A model generated the notes under the pieces. The model did no database searches, was not told the DNA's origin, and saw only the letters and a list, made by a program, of their open reading frames with translations. Below, piece by piece: positions 1 through 9,916 of a DNA stretch of 64,000 nucleotides. How positions within the stretch are numbered: the stretch's first letter is position 1; each line of letters opens with the position of its first letter. The stretch lies in contig JAEZGX010000012.1 of NCBI GenBank assembly GCA_023416735.1, positions 62,001-126,000 on the forward strand, given 5' to 3'. Source of the DNA: Verrucomicrobiota bacterium. Lineage in GTDB: Bacteria > Verrucomicrobiota > Verrucomicrobiia > Opitutales > Opitutaceae. Position numbers and translations under genes: made by a program.

Positions 1-3000
1 ATCGCTTCTCCGGTCGCCCGGAAGTCGAACACACCATCGATCGTGATCGCGTCGAGCACCGCCAGTGTGCCCATGGCCCGCACGATTGCATAAGGCTGCG
101 CTTCCTCGGCCGGCGTGCCGTCCGGCGCCGGCGGTCCGCGCGGCAGATAAATGCGGTCCACCGCCGTGCTTCCCGCCGCAGCCCCCGCCAGCACGTAGTC
201 GACGTCCTCACCGGTCGTGTTCAGCCGGAACTCGATCTCGCCGCCGACTTCGATGCCGATCACCGAAAACGCATCGTCGCCTTCGTTGATCGACAGCTTG
301 AACAGCGCCGCCAGGCCCACGTCGATGCCCTCGAAAACAATCTTCAGATAGCCGTCCGCCTGCAGCCGCAACAACGGCGCCGTCGTCGGACCCGCGCTCA
401 GCACGCCGTGCGCGAGCACGTCGAAGGTGTTGCCCGACCACGCCAAGCTGAAGACGCCTTCCACGCGATACAGCTCGACATTGAAGAGTTCAAACCCGAG
501 CCACCCTTCCAACAGCAGCCCCGCCACCCCCGCCGGCAGCGCGAAGTTGCGCGGCGTCTCCTCGGCCGGGAGCTTCAATTCCTGCGTCAGATCGTTCGCG
601 GTCGTATTGATCCGCAACACCGCCACGCCTTCGAAATTCAGCCCGAGGCTCTTGAGCACCGCGAACTCACCCGGCGCCAGCGCCATCACACCGACCAGCG
701 CCACCTTCTCGTCCTCCCCGAAAAAGAGCTCGAGGTCACCCGCGAGGCTCACCACATCGCCTAGGCCCGCCACATTCGCCACGCCTTCCACCACCGTCCG
801 CAGACTCGGCGCATTCAGCGCGATCTCAAAGCGCACCGAGCCTTCCACCGTCACCGCCGGCATGTCCGGCACGCCCAGCTCCCAGCCGCCCATGATCGTG
901 ATCGAGAACTGCTCCAGCGGATTCGACGGCGGATTCTCCGGATCGATCTCCACGCCGAAGTTGATGCTCATCCCGCCATACACCGTGAACAGTGGGAACT
1001 CGCTCGGCAGATCCGCCAGGAACAGGATCACCGCCTCGCCGTCCGACACAAACCGGCTCACATCGAAATAGAGCCGCGCCGTGAAGCTCACCGCATCCCC
1101 CGCCACAAATCGTCCGCGGAGGAAGAACTTCCCGGTCGAGTCCATCGCGAAGTCCGCCTCCACCCTGAACGACGCCTCCGTGATATACGTGTTGTAGAGC
1201 GTCACGCCCCCATCCAGGCGGAATGGATTCAACAGCACCGCCAGCGTGCCGCCTTCCGCATTCGCCGCCACCTGCATGGCCAGCGACGAGAGCATCATCT
1301 CCCGCCAATCCTCGAATTCCAGTTCGGCAATCGGCGTGAATCCCGGGTCGTTGCGCAGCTCACGCGCATCCGTCACCGCCGGCAGACTCGTGTTGAACGT
1401 GATGCCCGTGCGGAAATGATTCAGCACCATTCCGGTCCTTCCGGTCGGCTCCAACGGCACCGGAATCGAGGCTTTTACGTAGCCCTGCAACGGACCGAGC
1501 TGCGACAACCCGAGCCAGATATTCAGTCCGCCGAGACTCTGAATTTCCAAACCCGCCTGAATCGCGCCCCACAACACGCGCGACTTCACCGGCGTCGTCC
1601 GATCGTCCGCTTCGATCAATTGTCCGGCCTCGGATACTCGCGCCAATCCCAAGATCAGCGCCCCATTCACGCTCGCCGACCCGATGTCGCCGGAAATCGA
1701 AATCGCGACCTCGCCCAAATCCACCAGCGGAAACGCGCCTTCATGCAGCAGGCCGACGTCGATCTCCGCGCCCGTGATCGAGCCGATCACCTCCAGCCCA
1801 GAGCCCCCGATGCCCCCCGCGTTTAGCGACGCATTCAGTAGAATCGTGAAATCCGCCGGGGCCTGCGCCCAATCCTCCCATTCGAGGCTCACGTCGAGCG
1901 TCGCTAGCGGCAGCCACTCCGGCCAGAAGATCGACGCGGTCGTCAGCGACAGCCCGACACCGAAATCCGCTCCCTGCCAAAGCGTGCCGTCCGCGTTCAG
2001 CCCGAAATTCTTCGCCCAACCTTCGATGCCCAGCATCGGCAGTTCCGCCGAAGCTGATTCAACAAAGATCATCCGCTCCGACCCCGTGGCCATGAAATCG
2101 ATCTCCGCACCCGTCGCACGGAAGATCAGGAATTCTCCGAGCGATGCCGTCACCGAGCCCACTCCCGCACTCGTCAGCCCAAACGCCGTCACTTCGAGCT
2201 CCAGGTTCTCCTCGCCCGTCAGCGCCAGACCGATCGTCCAGCCCACACTGATATCCTCCAACTCGAGGATCCCCGCGAGTGTGACGCTCACCGAAAAATC
2301 ACCATTCACCGTCAGCGTGCCTGCCTCCGCGTCGAGCTCGCCGGAAACCGCGACAGTCGTCGTTCCGCTCAACGCCGACCCGATCGTTCCATAACCCAAT
2401 CCCATCGTGCCACCCACCGCCGTCCGCCAACTCCCCTCCTCGTAATATCCCAAGATGATGCCACCCTCCAACGTGAACGCCGACCCCACCGGCGTTTCAC
2501 CCACCCCCACCGAAATCAACTCGGTCTCCCACGGGACAAACGCCTCGTTCATCCACCGCAGCGTAACCGGCAGCGCATCGTCGCCACTCGCCAGCTCCGT
2601 CGCTCCCACCTTCACTACCACGTCGAACGGCAGCTTGCTCAGCACGCCGAAGTCGAAGCCGCCCGTCGCGATCAGCGCGAAATCGTCCACCCGCCAGGCC
2701 TCGTCATGGTCGCGCAGTCCGTTGCCGTTCATATCCCCGGCAAAGTCCGTCACCAGATTCTCGATACCAAACGGCAGGAGTCCGCCGAGCTTGAGCCGGT
2801 GCTGCAGGTTGTCGGCATCCAGCGTCAGGCCATCCGTTGTCATTTCGCCCGACGAGGTCAGCGCCACGTTCGCCAGCTCGCCCGCGATATTGAAATAGGG
2901 CAACGTCACCGCGACTTCACCCGCCGACCAGACCACGTCGTTCTCCGGCTGCAGCACCGCATCGCTCACCGTGAACTCCAACCGGCCCGGCAGCTCGAAC

Positions 3001-5990
3001 ACGAACTCCGCTGCATTCAGCGCCAACGCTATCGTTCCACCGGAGAAATCGTAAGTGCCCGTGAGATTGCTCGCATTCGCCGTGTAGCCGAACGCGTTTC
3101 CGGCAAACACCGTCGCCGTCGTCGCGCTCAAGGTGACGTCATCCGCCTCCATCTCGCCATCGACGAATGCAAACCCGCCGACGTCAATCTGCGCGCCTTG
3201 CAGCGTGATGCCGGCCCCGAGCGTGATCTCACCGAGCGTCGTCGAACCCGCGCCAATCAAGACGCCATCGGTCCGCAACGTCACACTCGCGGCCGTGAAA
3301 CTCGGAGGCCCCGTTCCGGGCGCCGCACTGAGGAAAAGAAGTTCCACCGGCACCTCCGCCGCCGTCCCGAGTTCCTGCTCGTCGGCGCCATTTCGCGTGT
3401 GCCGCAACACCACGCCCGCCACCGCCAACTGCACCACCGTGTCCGCCACGAGTTCGAGTTGGTCGATCGTCGTTGTGATCGTTTGCGTGCCAAAGTCGTA
3501 GCTGCCCACCAACGCGTGCGCATCAGCATCGGCTCCGTCCGTCACCGAACCCGCCAGCCGCGATCCTTCACGTCCGAACGTCGCGCTACTCGCCGTAAAG
3601 GCGAAACCTGCCCCGGTCCAGTTCACCGCGCCGAAGTCCGTCGCTAGATTCACCGTGCCGGCAAAATCCGTCGTCGTGAGATATGTCGCTCCGCCCGGCG
3701 CAGCGATGCTCACCGTCCCCGCGATCCCGCCACTCAGCGCCATGCTCTCGGCATCGAACGTCGCCGTCAGCTCGACCACCGGCACCGCATCGTTCTTGCG
3801 GAGAAAATCGAAACGCACGTCCATCGCCCCCGCTCCCGCGAAGCTCGTCGGACTCAACGTCGCGCCCAACTCCCAGCCGTCCACGGTCAACTCCAGCAAT
3901 CGAGCATCGCTGCCCGTCGCTTTGAGATTCCAGCCATCCCCCGCGCGCTCGCCCGTCATCGCCAGCGTCAGCGGCGTCCCGTTCGGCGCGGTCAATCCGT
4001 CGAACCGAAGCAACGCTCCCAAATTGACTGCGTCCGTCGAAGTCGTGATCAGCGGCGCCGCATCGATCGATCGCGCTGCCGACGCCGCCATCGTCACATC
4101 GAGTGCACCGAGCGTCGTGCTCAGCTCGATCACCGAACTGCCGCTAGCCGCCGGAGTCGAGCCGGCCGCTCCGTGATGCATCCACACGTCGTAATCCACT
4201 TCGATCTCACCCTCAACCGTCACCGTCCGGCCGCCCGACTGCGCCGAGCCCGCCACCTCCGCCGCTCCGGCCACACTCAAATAAAGATGGCTGCTGTCCC
4301 CCGCACCGACCGCGAGGACGAACTCACCGTCACGCACTTCGAACACGATGTTCTGCACCAGCCGCGCCATCAGCGCTCCGGTGATCGCAAAATCGATTCC
4401 GTCCGCCCACCCGGCAGTCACCTCGTCCGGCACGAGAAACGCCCGGTCCGCCTCCACCGCCAGGACCAATCCATCCGCGATTGTCCGCGACAGGAGGCCG
4501 CGCAACTCAACCCCCTCACCCGGTTCCGTCACTTGAAACCCAACCGCCTGCAGATCGCTGATCAACTGCGCCAAGCTCGCCGAAGGCGTGATCACCGGCA
4601 GCGCGACCTGCGATACAAACGCGCTCAAGTTGAGCGAGTCCGCCAGATTGAGCGATAGTCCAGGCAGCGAGAAGGGCGTGCGGCCCTGCGCGGTGAGATC
4701 GATCGAGCCCAGATTGTAGTCGATCAACATCGACTGAAATTTCGCCGTCGCCGACAACAGCCCCGCGCTCACCGCCTGGCTGATCGTGGTCATCGACACC
4801 GTCGTCACCTGCAATCGCTTCGTCCCGGAAACCCAGCTCGCCTGGACCGAGTGAATCGTCCCGCCAGTTACGTCGATGGTCGGCGTGCCCGTGACGCTCC
4901 CCGTCACCGTCAGCAAAGCCCCCGCGAGCACCGTTCCATTTTCCGTTCCGGAAAAATCAGCCGAGCTCGCATTCACCAGGATCTTGCCGCCCCCGCTAAA
5001 CGTGACCGCGCGAGTGAGCTCCAACACGTCATGGTTATTCGCGCCCACCACGTCGAGCTGCACCGACCAAGGCTGCGTCGAACTGAAATTCACGTTCGCG
5101 TGAATGGTCAGCTTCCCAACGCTCCCCTCGCCCGACGCGCCCGGCGCCAGCGTGCCATGAAGTTCGATCGCCCGTGGATTCGTCAGCACTCCCGTGCCGC
5201 TCAAAATCGCTCCGGCGGACACGACAATTTCGACTTCGCTGCCCGTCCCGACGAACTCGCCATTCAGCCGAAACTCACCGCCGCGCACGAAGAAGTTACC
5301 CCACATGTCGGTGAGACGAACACTCGCACCGGCTTCCACTTCGAAAATCCCACCGCGCACATTTACCTCACCCGCCGCCGTCGAACGAAACTCGGCCTCG
5401 TCCGCGATCACCGTCCGCCCGTAGTTCGCCCACTCACCGCCGCCGGACCAAATCACCACCGCGGTGTCCTCCACCGACAACTCGGCGCCCGCCGCCACGT
5501 TCACATCACCCGTGATCGTGCTCGTTGCCGATCCGCTGAGTCGCAGCGTCGCACCTTCGGCGACGTTCAAAGTCTGCGTCTGGAGCGCACCTTCGATCAC
5601 GACCGTGCCGCTTTCGATCGTGAGACTCGCCAAGGCTGGCGTGTTGCCGGTCAGCGTCACCACCGCGTCTTCGCCAAGACCTGAAATCACCACATCGGCC
5701 CCCGCACCAGGCACGTCACCACTGGCCCAGTTCGCGGCGTCATTCCAATTTCCGCCTTCGGCATTAACCCAAACCGGACCCGAATCCGACAGCGCGAACA
5801 TCATCGCGCCAAATCCGTCCGCCTCGCTGCGCTCGCTCTCCTCGGTTTCCCCCTCCGAGAGCAGCTCGATCCGCGCGCCGCCGTCCCCGCCCGCATCGAT
5901 CCCCCCGAACCCTTCCGCCGAAAGCATCATGCGCGGCTCGAGAGCCTCGAGCTCAAAGCAGCGATCGAATTCCGCGCGCCTGATTCCCAT
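1..5990 (-). CDS. Giant LEPR-XLL-type surface/secreted protein (5' part, runs off window)
   Basis: A continuous minus-strand frame is open from an ATG at 5990 to the window edge, about 1996 codons, with the C terminus missing. Residues 17-24 read LEPRMMLS, followed by A-E-G. This matches the N-terminal LEPR-XLL motif known at the start of very large extracellular proteins, with Met replacing the first Leu. Residues 74-94 carry a W..GG.W.d..NW pattern seen in autotransporter-like and PEP-CTERM-type adhesins. The rest is rich in Gly, Thr, Val, Ala and Asp with almost no Cys or Lys, as in beta-solenoid or beta-sandwich adhesins. Near residue 1080 there is a D-x-N-x-N-G-x-x-D calcium-loop-like stretch. 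No classical signal peptide is visible, which is usual for LEPR-XLL proteins. The exact function is unknown; adhesion or matrix formation is inferred. The gene is isolated from its downstream neighbour by 133 bases. Confidence 0.85.
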   Translation of the reverse strand, partial: MGIRRAEFDRCFELEALEPRMMLSAEGFGGIDAGGDGGARIELLSEGETEESERSEADGFGAMMFALSDSGPVWVNAEGGNWNDAANWASGDVPGAGADVVISGLGEDAVVTLTGNTPALASLTIESGTVVIEGALQTQTLNVAEGATLRLSGSATSTITGDVNVAAGAELSVEDTAVVIWSGGGEWANYGRTVIADEAEFRSTAAGEVNVRGGIFEVEAGASVRLTDMWGNFFVRGGEFRLNGEFVGTGSEVEIVVSAGAILSGTGVLTNPRAIELHGTLAPGASGEGSVGKLTIHANVNFSSTQPWSVQLDVVGANNHDVLELTRAVTFSGGGKILVNASSADFSGTENGTVLAGALLTVTGSVTGTPTIDVTGGTIHSVQASWVSGTKRLQVTTVSMTTISQAVSAGLLSATAKFQSMLIDYNLGSIDLTAQGRTPFSLPGLSLNLADSLNLSAFVSQVALPVITPSASLAQLISDLQAVGFQVTEPGEGVELRGLLSRTIADGLVLAVEADRAFLVPDEVTAGWADGIDFAITGALMARLVQNIVFEVRDGEFVLAVGAGDSSHLYLSVAGAAEVAGSAQSGGRTVTVEGEIEVDYDVWMHHGAAGSTPAASGSSVIELSTTLGALDVTMAASAARSIDAAPLITTSTDAVNLGALLRFDGLTAPNGTPLTLAMTGERAGDGWNLKATGSDARLLELTVDGWELGATLSPTSFAGAGAMDVRFDFLRKNDAVPVVELTATFDAESMALSGGIAGTVSIAAPGGATYLTTTDFAGTVNLATDFGAVNWTGAGFAFTASSATFGREGSRLAGSVTDGADADAHALVGSYDFGTQTITTTIDQLELVADTVVQLAVAGVVLRHTRNGADEQELGTAAEVPVELLFLSAAPGTGPPSFTAASVTLRTDGVLIGAGSTTLGEITLGAGITLQGAQIDVGGFAFVDGEMEADDVTLSATTATVFAGNAFGYTANASNLTGTYDFSGGTIALALNAAEFVFELPGRLEFTVSDAVLQPENDVVWSAGEVAVTLPYFNIAGELANVALTSSGEMTTDGLTLDADNLQHRLKLGGLLPFGIENLVTDFAGDMNGNGLRDHDEAWRVDDFALIATGGFDFGVLSKLPFDVVVKVGATELASGDDALPVTLRWMNEAFVPWETELISVGVGETPVGSAFTLEGGIILGYYEEGSWRTAVGGTMGLGYGTIGSALSGTTTVAVSGELDAEAGTLTVNGDFSVSVTLAGILELEDISVGWTIGLALTGEENLELEVTAFGLTSAGVGSVTASLGEFLIFRATGAEIDFMATGSERMIFVESASAELPMLGIEGWAKNFGLNADGTLWQGADFGVGLSLTTASIFWPEWLPLATLDVSLEWEDWAQAPADFTILLNASLNAGGIGGSGLEVIGSITGAEIDVGLLHEGAFPLVDLGEVAISISGDIGSASVNGALILGLARVSEAGQLIEADDRTTPVKSRVLWGAIQAGLEIQSLGGLNIWLGLSQLGPLQGYVKASIPVPLEPTGRTGMVLNHFRTGITFNTSLPAVTDARELRNDPGFTPIAELEFEDWREMMLSSLAMQVAANAEGGTLAVLLNPFRLDGGVTLYNTYITEASFRVEADFAMDSTGKFFLRGRFVAGDAVSFTARLYFDVSRFVSDGEAVILFLADLPSEFPLFTVYGGMSINFGVEIDPENPPSNPLEQFSITIMGGWELGVPDMPAVTVEGSVRFEIALNAPSLRTVVEGVANVAGLGDVVSLAGDLELFFGEDEKVALVGVMALAPGEFAVLKSLGLNFEGVAVLRINTTANDLTQELKLPAEETPRNFALPAGVAGLLLEGWLGFELFNVELYRVEGVFSLAWSGNTFDVLAHGVLSAGPTTAPLLRLQADGYLKIVFEGIDVGLAALFKLSINEGDDAFSVIGIEVGGEIEFRLNTTGEDVDYVLAGAAAGSTAVDRIYLPRGPPAPDGTPAEEAQPYAIVRAMGTLAVLDAITIDGVFDFRATGEA

Positions 5991-6123
5991 GATCAACAAT
6001 GCTCGTTCGCGCGCTCCTGCTTTAGGGCGCGGAAACGGAATGCTCGGGGTTTAGGCTCGGGCAACACCCCGCCAGATTAACGCATTCGCCCGATCGCCTC
6101 TACCCCCCTTTGGAGGGGAGCTC

Positions 6124-6981
6124 CTATCCGGTTTTCACTTCCCAAATCCACGGCGTCTTCGTCGGCACCCGCACCGCACCAGGCACAACCGACGCATCCG
6201 GATGCTGCTGCGCCCAACAGAATCGAAGCGCCCAGAGCGCCGCCGCGAGTCGATTGGGCGCGCCGATCTTTTGGAAGATCGCCTTCACGTAACCTTTCAC
6301 CGTGTAGAGCTGAAGGTTCAGCAGGAGCGCGATTTCCTCGTTGGATTTTCCCTCCGCCAGCCAGGCCAGCACATCTGCTTCCCGCGCCGTCAGTCCCGCC
6401 CGCATCAACAGCTCGGGCGATACCTGGAAATCCGCTCCCATCCGCGAACGCGCATGCGCCAGCTCGCGTGCATTGCCCAAATGCGTCTGCGCCAGCTCCA
6501 GCATCGTGCGCTCCTCCGCGGTAAAATCCGGACCGCCCTTCCGCTCGATGCCGTAAAACGCCACCTCGGTTTCGCCACCCGGCACGTAAACCGCACAATG
6601 ATTATCGATCCCCAGCACACGATAGACTTCGTGGTAGATCGCTTTGTCGCGAAACTCGCGGCTGCTGAAATAATCGCTGCGACAGAACGGTTTCCCGTCG
6701 TTCACCCGCGGATCGAAGTTGAACAACTCGTAGTCGCCCATCACCCGCCCAAACGCCTCCATCACCGGCTGCAGGCTCGCGATCGACGTGTTGAAGCCGA
6801 TCGCCAACTCCTTGGTCGCGCAGTCCAGCGTTCCGAAAGCGATCATCTCCGCCGGCACCAACCGAGAGAGAAACGTGAACGTGCGTTCCGCAAAAGTCGC
6901 TTGGGTCAACCCCGGCTGGTAAAGGTCCAGACACGCGTCGTTGAGCTCCTGAATCTGTCGATGCTGAAGCAAGGCGTGCAC
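6124..6981 (-). CDS. LuxR-type HTH transcriptional regulator
   Basis: 285 residues from a GTG start. The C-terminal part (about residues 190-260) is a GerE/LuxR helix-turn-helix: LTAREADVLAWLAEGKSNEEIA followed by a recognition helix ending in VKAIFQKIG. The first 180 residues resemble a GAF-like sensor domain but show no recognisable ligand motif. No receiver domain is present, so it is not a two-component response regulator. It lies alone between the giant gene and the DUF5995 gene. Regulating the giant surface gene just downstream is possible but is only positional inference. Confidence 0.8.
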   Translation of the reverse strand: MHALLQHRQIQELNDACLDLYQPGLTQATFAERTFTFLSRLVPAEMIAFGTLDCATKELAIGFNTSIASLQPVMEAFGRVMGDYELFNFDPRVNDGKPFCRSDYFSSREFRDKAIYHEVYRVLGIDNHCAVYVPGGETEVAFYGIERKGGPDFTAEERTMLELAQTHLGNARELAHARSRMGADFQVSPELLMRAGLTAREADVLAWLAEGKSNEEIALLLNLQLYTVKGYVKAIFQKIGAPNRLAAALWALRFCWAQQHPDASVVPGAVRVPTKTPWIWEVKTG

Positions 6982-7067
6982 AAGCGAACGAAAAATTTCG
7001 CGAGATGCAGCAATGTTTTTACGCCGAGTAAGGTTTTTTCTGATCCCCCCTTAACAAGACCGCGCGC

Positions 7068-7820
7068 TCAGCCGCACAACACATCCAGCTTCTCTGACAT
7101 CGTTCCGCGTTCCCGCAGCCGCACCCACCCTAGCATCAGCCGCAGCTTCACTCCGGGATTCAAAATCCTGCGTCCGAGGCATGCCATCAGCGTATCCACT
7201 TCTCCGATGCGTTGCGCGCGCTGCGCTTCGTCCACCATCCCCGCCAGCGCCACGGCCAGTTCCCACGCCTGCGCCCGCGCCCGCCGAATGCTGAAATGCA
7301 CCACCGCCTCATCGATATCGCCGCAAATTCGATCGATCATCCGCAAGGCCGGCCACACCTGGGCCAACCGCGTCTGCACACCATCCACCATTTCGCAAAG
7401 GACGTCGTTGATCGCGTCGAAATCCTTCCGCAGTCCGTGAATCCCCGCTCCCGGCGCCACCTCCGCCGCCGCAATCCCGAGATCCAAATTGATGTGCGCG
7501 TTCATCCCCACCAGCAGGTGCTGCACCACCACCGGCCAGTAATCGTCACGACACCCAAACGCCACCCGCCACGCCTCCGTCAACGGCCGTCCTCGCTCGT
7601 GCGCTGACCACGCCTCCACATACCGGCTCGCAAACACCACATCGAACCGCGCCATCCGTTCGCCGTCCTCGAACCCGCCTCGCGCGATCCGCGCTTCGAC
7701 TTCCGCCGTCACTCGCCGATACAGCGCCGCGAAGAATCCATCCGCCGTCCCGCGCTCCCGCGCGATCTCTACAATCGCATCGAGCTGATCGAGCACTTCA
7801 CCGATCGTCGTCAAACCCAT
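7068..7820 (-). CDS. DUF5995 family protein
   Basis: 250 residues, soluble, with no signal peptide. The central motif GMNAHINLDLG and the following D-F-x-x-I-N-D segment are hallmarks of the DUF5995 family, whose function is unknown. Arg-rich C-terminal helices follow. The ATG lies 18 bases after the stop of the upstream Nramp-like transporter on the same strand, so the two are probably co-transcribed. No catalytic residues can be named. Confidence 0.75.
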   Translation of the reverse strand: MGLTTIGEVLDQLDAIVEIARERGTADGFFAALYRRVTAEVEARIARGGFEDGERMARFDVVFASRYVEAWSAHERGRPLTEAWRVAFGCRDDYWPVVVQHLLVGMNAHINLDLGIAAAEVAPGAGIHGLRKDFDAINDVLCEMVDGVQTRLAQVWPALRMIDRICGDIDEAVVHFSIRRARAQAWELAVALAGMVDEAQRAQRIGEVDTLMACLGRRILNPGVKLRLMLGWVRLRERGTMSEKLDVLCG

Positions 7821-7838
7821 AAGCCCGTCACGTCCGCC

Positions 7839-9209
7839 TCACCAACGCTTCGCCACTTCCGTGATCACCTGATACGCCCCGAGCGAGATCATCGCCGTCG
7901 CCGCGACGAACAACCCGATCAACGACAGCGGCCGCGCCCGCAGCTCGCGGTGCGGATTGGTGAAATGAAAATACAACGCCGCAATCGCCAGGAATGGCAG
8001 CATCATCCCCTGCGCCACCGCGCCCCAAAACACCAGGTTCACCGGATTCCCAAACGTCAGGAACACCGTCGTGAACGCAATTGGCAACACCACGCAGCCC
8101 ACCTTCACCCAACGCACCCGCTCCGCGGCGTTCCGATACGTCTTCACTTTGAACAAGCTCAACCCATCCGCGAACAGCCGCGCATTCGAAGCCGTCGCCG
8201 CAAAAATCGTCGAATACAACACCGCCACCGCCCCGAGCACAAACAGCCACAGGCTCCACTCGCCGAACGTCTCCCGATACATGAACGAGAGCGTCTCGAT
8301 CATCTGGCTGTTCTCCACCCGCATTCCCTTCGCATGCAGCACCGCCGCGCCAAGGAGATAAAACACGATCGTCGTCGTCGTATAAAACGCGAAGCAGGTC
8401 CACGCATCCACGCGCATCACGCGCAGCCACGCCTGCGCCCGCGCCTTCCACTCCGGGCTGCCGTCGTCCGGCCCGATTTTTCGCGCGTATCCTTTTTCCA
8501 AGCACCAATACGGATAATAGATCAGCTCCGACGCCCCCACGCCGATCAGCCCGAACGCGCCGAACGCCGTCGCCAGATCGGCCGGGAGTTGAAAGGACAA
8601 CCCACTCGCCAGCTGCGCTCCTGTCACCGCATACGGCGTGAACTGCAGCATCCCCACTGCAATCATCGTCGCGGCCACAAACACGCCGACGAGCAACGTC
8701 GAAAACCGCTCGATAAACCCATACCGGCCCAACACGAGCAGCACCGCCGTCACCGCGCCGATTCCGATCGACAGCACCGGCAGCGACACCGACACGCCAC
8801 CCATCTGCAAAGCCGTCGCCGCTCCCCCCAACATTCCCGCCACCTGCGGCACCAGGCACACAAACATCGCCAGCCACACCCACATCACCCACGACGCCAC
8901 CAGCCGCGGACCGGGCAGCGTGTTCAACCCCTCCAATGTCGTCCGCCCGCGCGTCACCGCATACCGCCCAAGTTCAATCTGCACGAACACCTTCACGAGG
9001 CACCCGAGAATGATGAACCACAACAACCGAAACCCGACCTCCGCGCCGAGTTTCGGCGTCACGATCAACTCCCCGGATCCCACGATGATCGCCGACAAAA
9101 TCAGCCCGGGCCCCAACTGTTTCAGCAATCCTTTGAAATCACGCGGCGCAGGTTCGATCTCGGAAACGGCCTGAGCCGCTGACGCGACAGGAGCGGGAGC
9201 AGTGGACAT
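7839..9209 (-). CDS. Nramp-like membrane transporter lacking the DPGN motif
   Basis: 456 residues with about 11 hydrophobic segments, beginning in TM1 at KQLGPGLILSAIIVGSGEL. The frame is open much further upstream, but the ATG at 9209 begins directly before the conserved domain and the upstream extension is Arg/Gly-rich shadow sequence, so it was excluded. Canonical Nramp proteins have DPGN in TM1 and MPH in TM6. Here TM1 carries VGSGE and TM6 reads LIGVGASELIYYPYW, so the classical Mn/Fe-binding residues are absent. Membership of the wider Nramp (SLC11) superfamily is clear, but the substrate cannot be predicted. Probably an operon with the DUF5995 gene. Confidence 0.75.
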   Translation of the reverse strand: MSTAPAPVASAAQAVSEIEPAPRDFKGLLKQLGPGLILSAIIVGSGELIVTPKLGAEVGFRLLWFIILGCLVKVFVQIELGRYAVTRGRTTLEGLNTLPGPRLVASWVMWVWLAMFVCLVPQVAGMLGGAATALQMGGVSVSLPVLSIGIGAVTAVLLVLGRYGFIERFSTLLVGVFVAATMIAVGMLQFTPYAVTGAQLASGLSFQLPADLATAFGAFGLIGVGASELIYYPYWCLEKGYARKIGPDDGSPEWKARAQAWLRVMRVDAWTCFAFYTTTTIVFYLLGAAVLHAKGMRVENSQMIETLSFMYRETFGEWSLWLFVLGAVAVLYSTIFAATASNARLFADGLSLFKVKTYRNAAERVRWVKVGCVVLPIAFTTVFLTFGNPVNLVFWGAVAQGMMLPFLAIAALYFHFTNPHRELRARPLSLIGLFVAATAMISLGAYQVITEVAKRW

Positions 9210-9325
9210 GGTGTGGGGCAAATCTCGCCGCGAACGCGCAGCGCGGGGGAAAAGGGAGTGCCGAGACTGACGCCACAGACCGCAGCACGTTGCAAGCCCC
9301 CATCCGGCCTCACCGCTCCGCCCGC

Positions 9326-9718
9326 TCAAAACCGCCGCCAACTCCACCGCAACGAACTGCGTTCGTATCCAGAATTCTCCTCCGAGCGCGGCACATACAC
9401 CTTCCTCTTTTGCACCGGTTTGACCTTTGCCTTTCCCACACCGCGCAAATCCAAATCCGTTCCTCGGGCATCCAACGTCGGATCCTGTGCCGTCCAAGCC
9501 ACCACCACTCCCCGCATCCACACCACCTCGCGCTGCGCATCGTAGATCCAAACCTCGAACCCGCGCCCGGTGCTTCTCATCAGCGGTTCGCCCAAAATCC
9601 TTCGCACCTCGGCATGCGACAGCCCCGCCTCGACGCGCTCCCACGCAACCGACGCAGTCATCTTTGCGGCCATCATCAGCGCTGCCACCGCGCCCGCCCA
9701 CCAGCGGAGTTTCCTCAT
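9326..9718 (-). CDS. Small exported protein with BamE/SmpA-like fold
   Basis: 130 residues with a short positively charged N terminus and hydrophobic stretch (residues 5-25) that looks like a signal peptide. The segment VEAGLSHAEVRRILGEP followed by WIYD is the G-x-x-x-x-E/D-V-x-x-x-L-G-x-P pattern of the BamE/SmpA-OmlA domain. The C terminus is basic (KVKPVQKRKVYV). There is no lipobox Cys, so it is not a typical BamE lipoprotein. The role is unknown; envelope location is inferred. Confidence 0.6.
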   Translation of the reverse strand: MRKLRWWAGAVAALMMAAKMTASVAWERVEAGLSHAEVRRILGEPLMRSTGRGFEVWIYDAQREVVWMRGVVVAWTAQDPTLDARGTDLDLRGVGKAKVKPVQKRKVYVPRSEENSGYERSSLRWSWRRF

Positions 9719-9873
9719 GTCCTTCCTATCGTTCCTCTTCGTCTCGCATGTAGCCGCGGTCCCTTGTTTAGCCGGGTTTTAACACTGCCATGCATTTTCT
9801 GCCCGCGACCGCTGTTTCGGAGAAAACTTTCCGGCCTCCGCTCAAATCGATCCGAGAGTCGCAAAACCCGAGG

Positions 9874-9901
9874 TTGACACCCTCAAACCGCCTCGTGAAA
9901 T
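9874..9901 (+). promoter_or_regulatory. Probable sigma-70-type promoter of tRNA-His
   Basis: TTGACA at 9874-9879, a 16-base spacer, then TGAAAT at 9896-9901. The -35 box is perfect and the -10 box matches four of six positions. The expected transcription start falls a few bases before the mature tRNA 5' end at 9917. The 198-base gap between 9719 and 9916 holds nothing else recognisable. Confidence 0.5.
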
Positions 9902-9916
9902 TCCGCCTCCCTTTAC

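Noticed and set aside
408..6054. Numerous plus-strand open frames across the first 6 kb
   Set aside because: They are antisense shadows of the single minus-strand giant gene; they are Ser/Pro/Arg-rich and show no family motifs.
9207..9701. Upstream N-terminal extension of the Nramp-like frame to 620 residues
   Set aside because: It is Arg/Gly-rich, overlaps the BamE-like gene antisense-free space and lacks any motif; the ATG at 9209 precedes the conserved domain.
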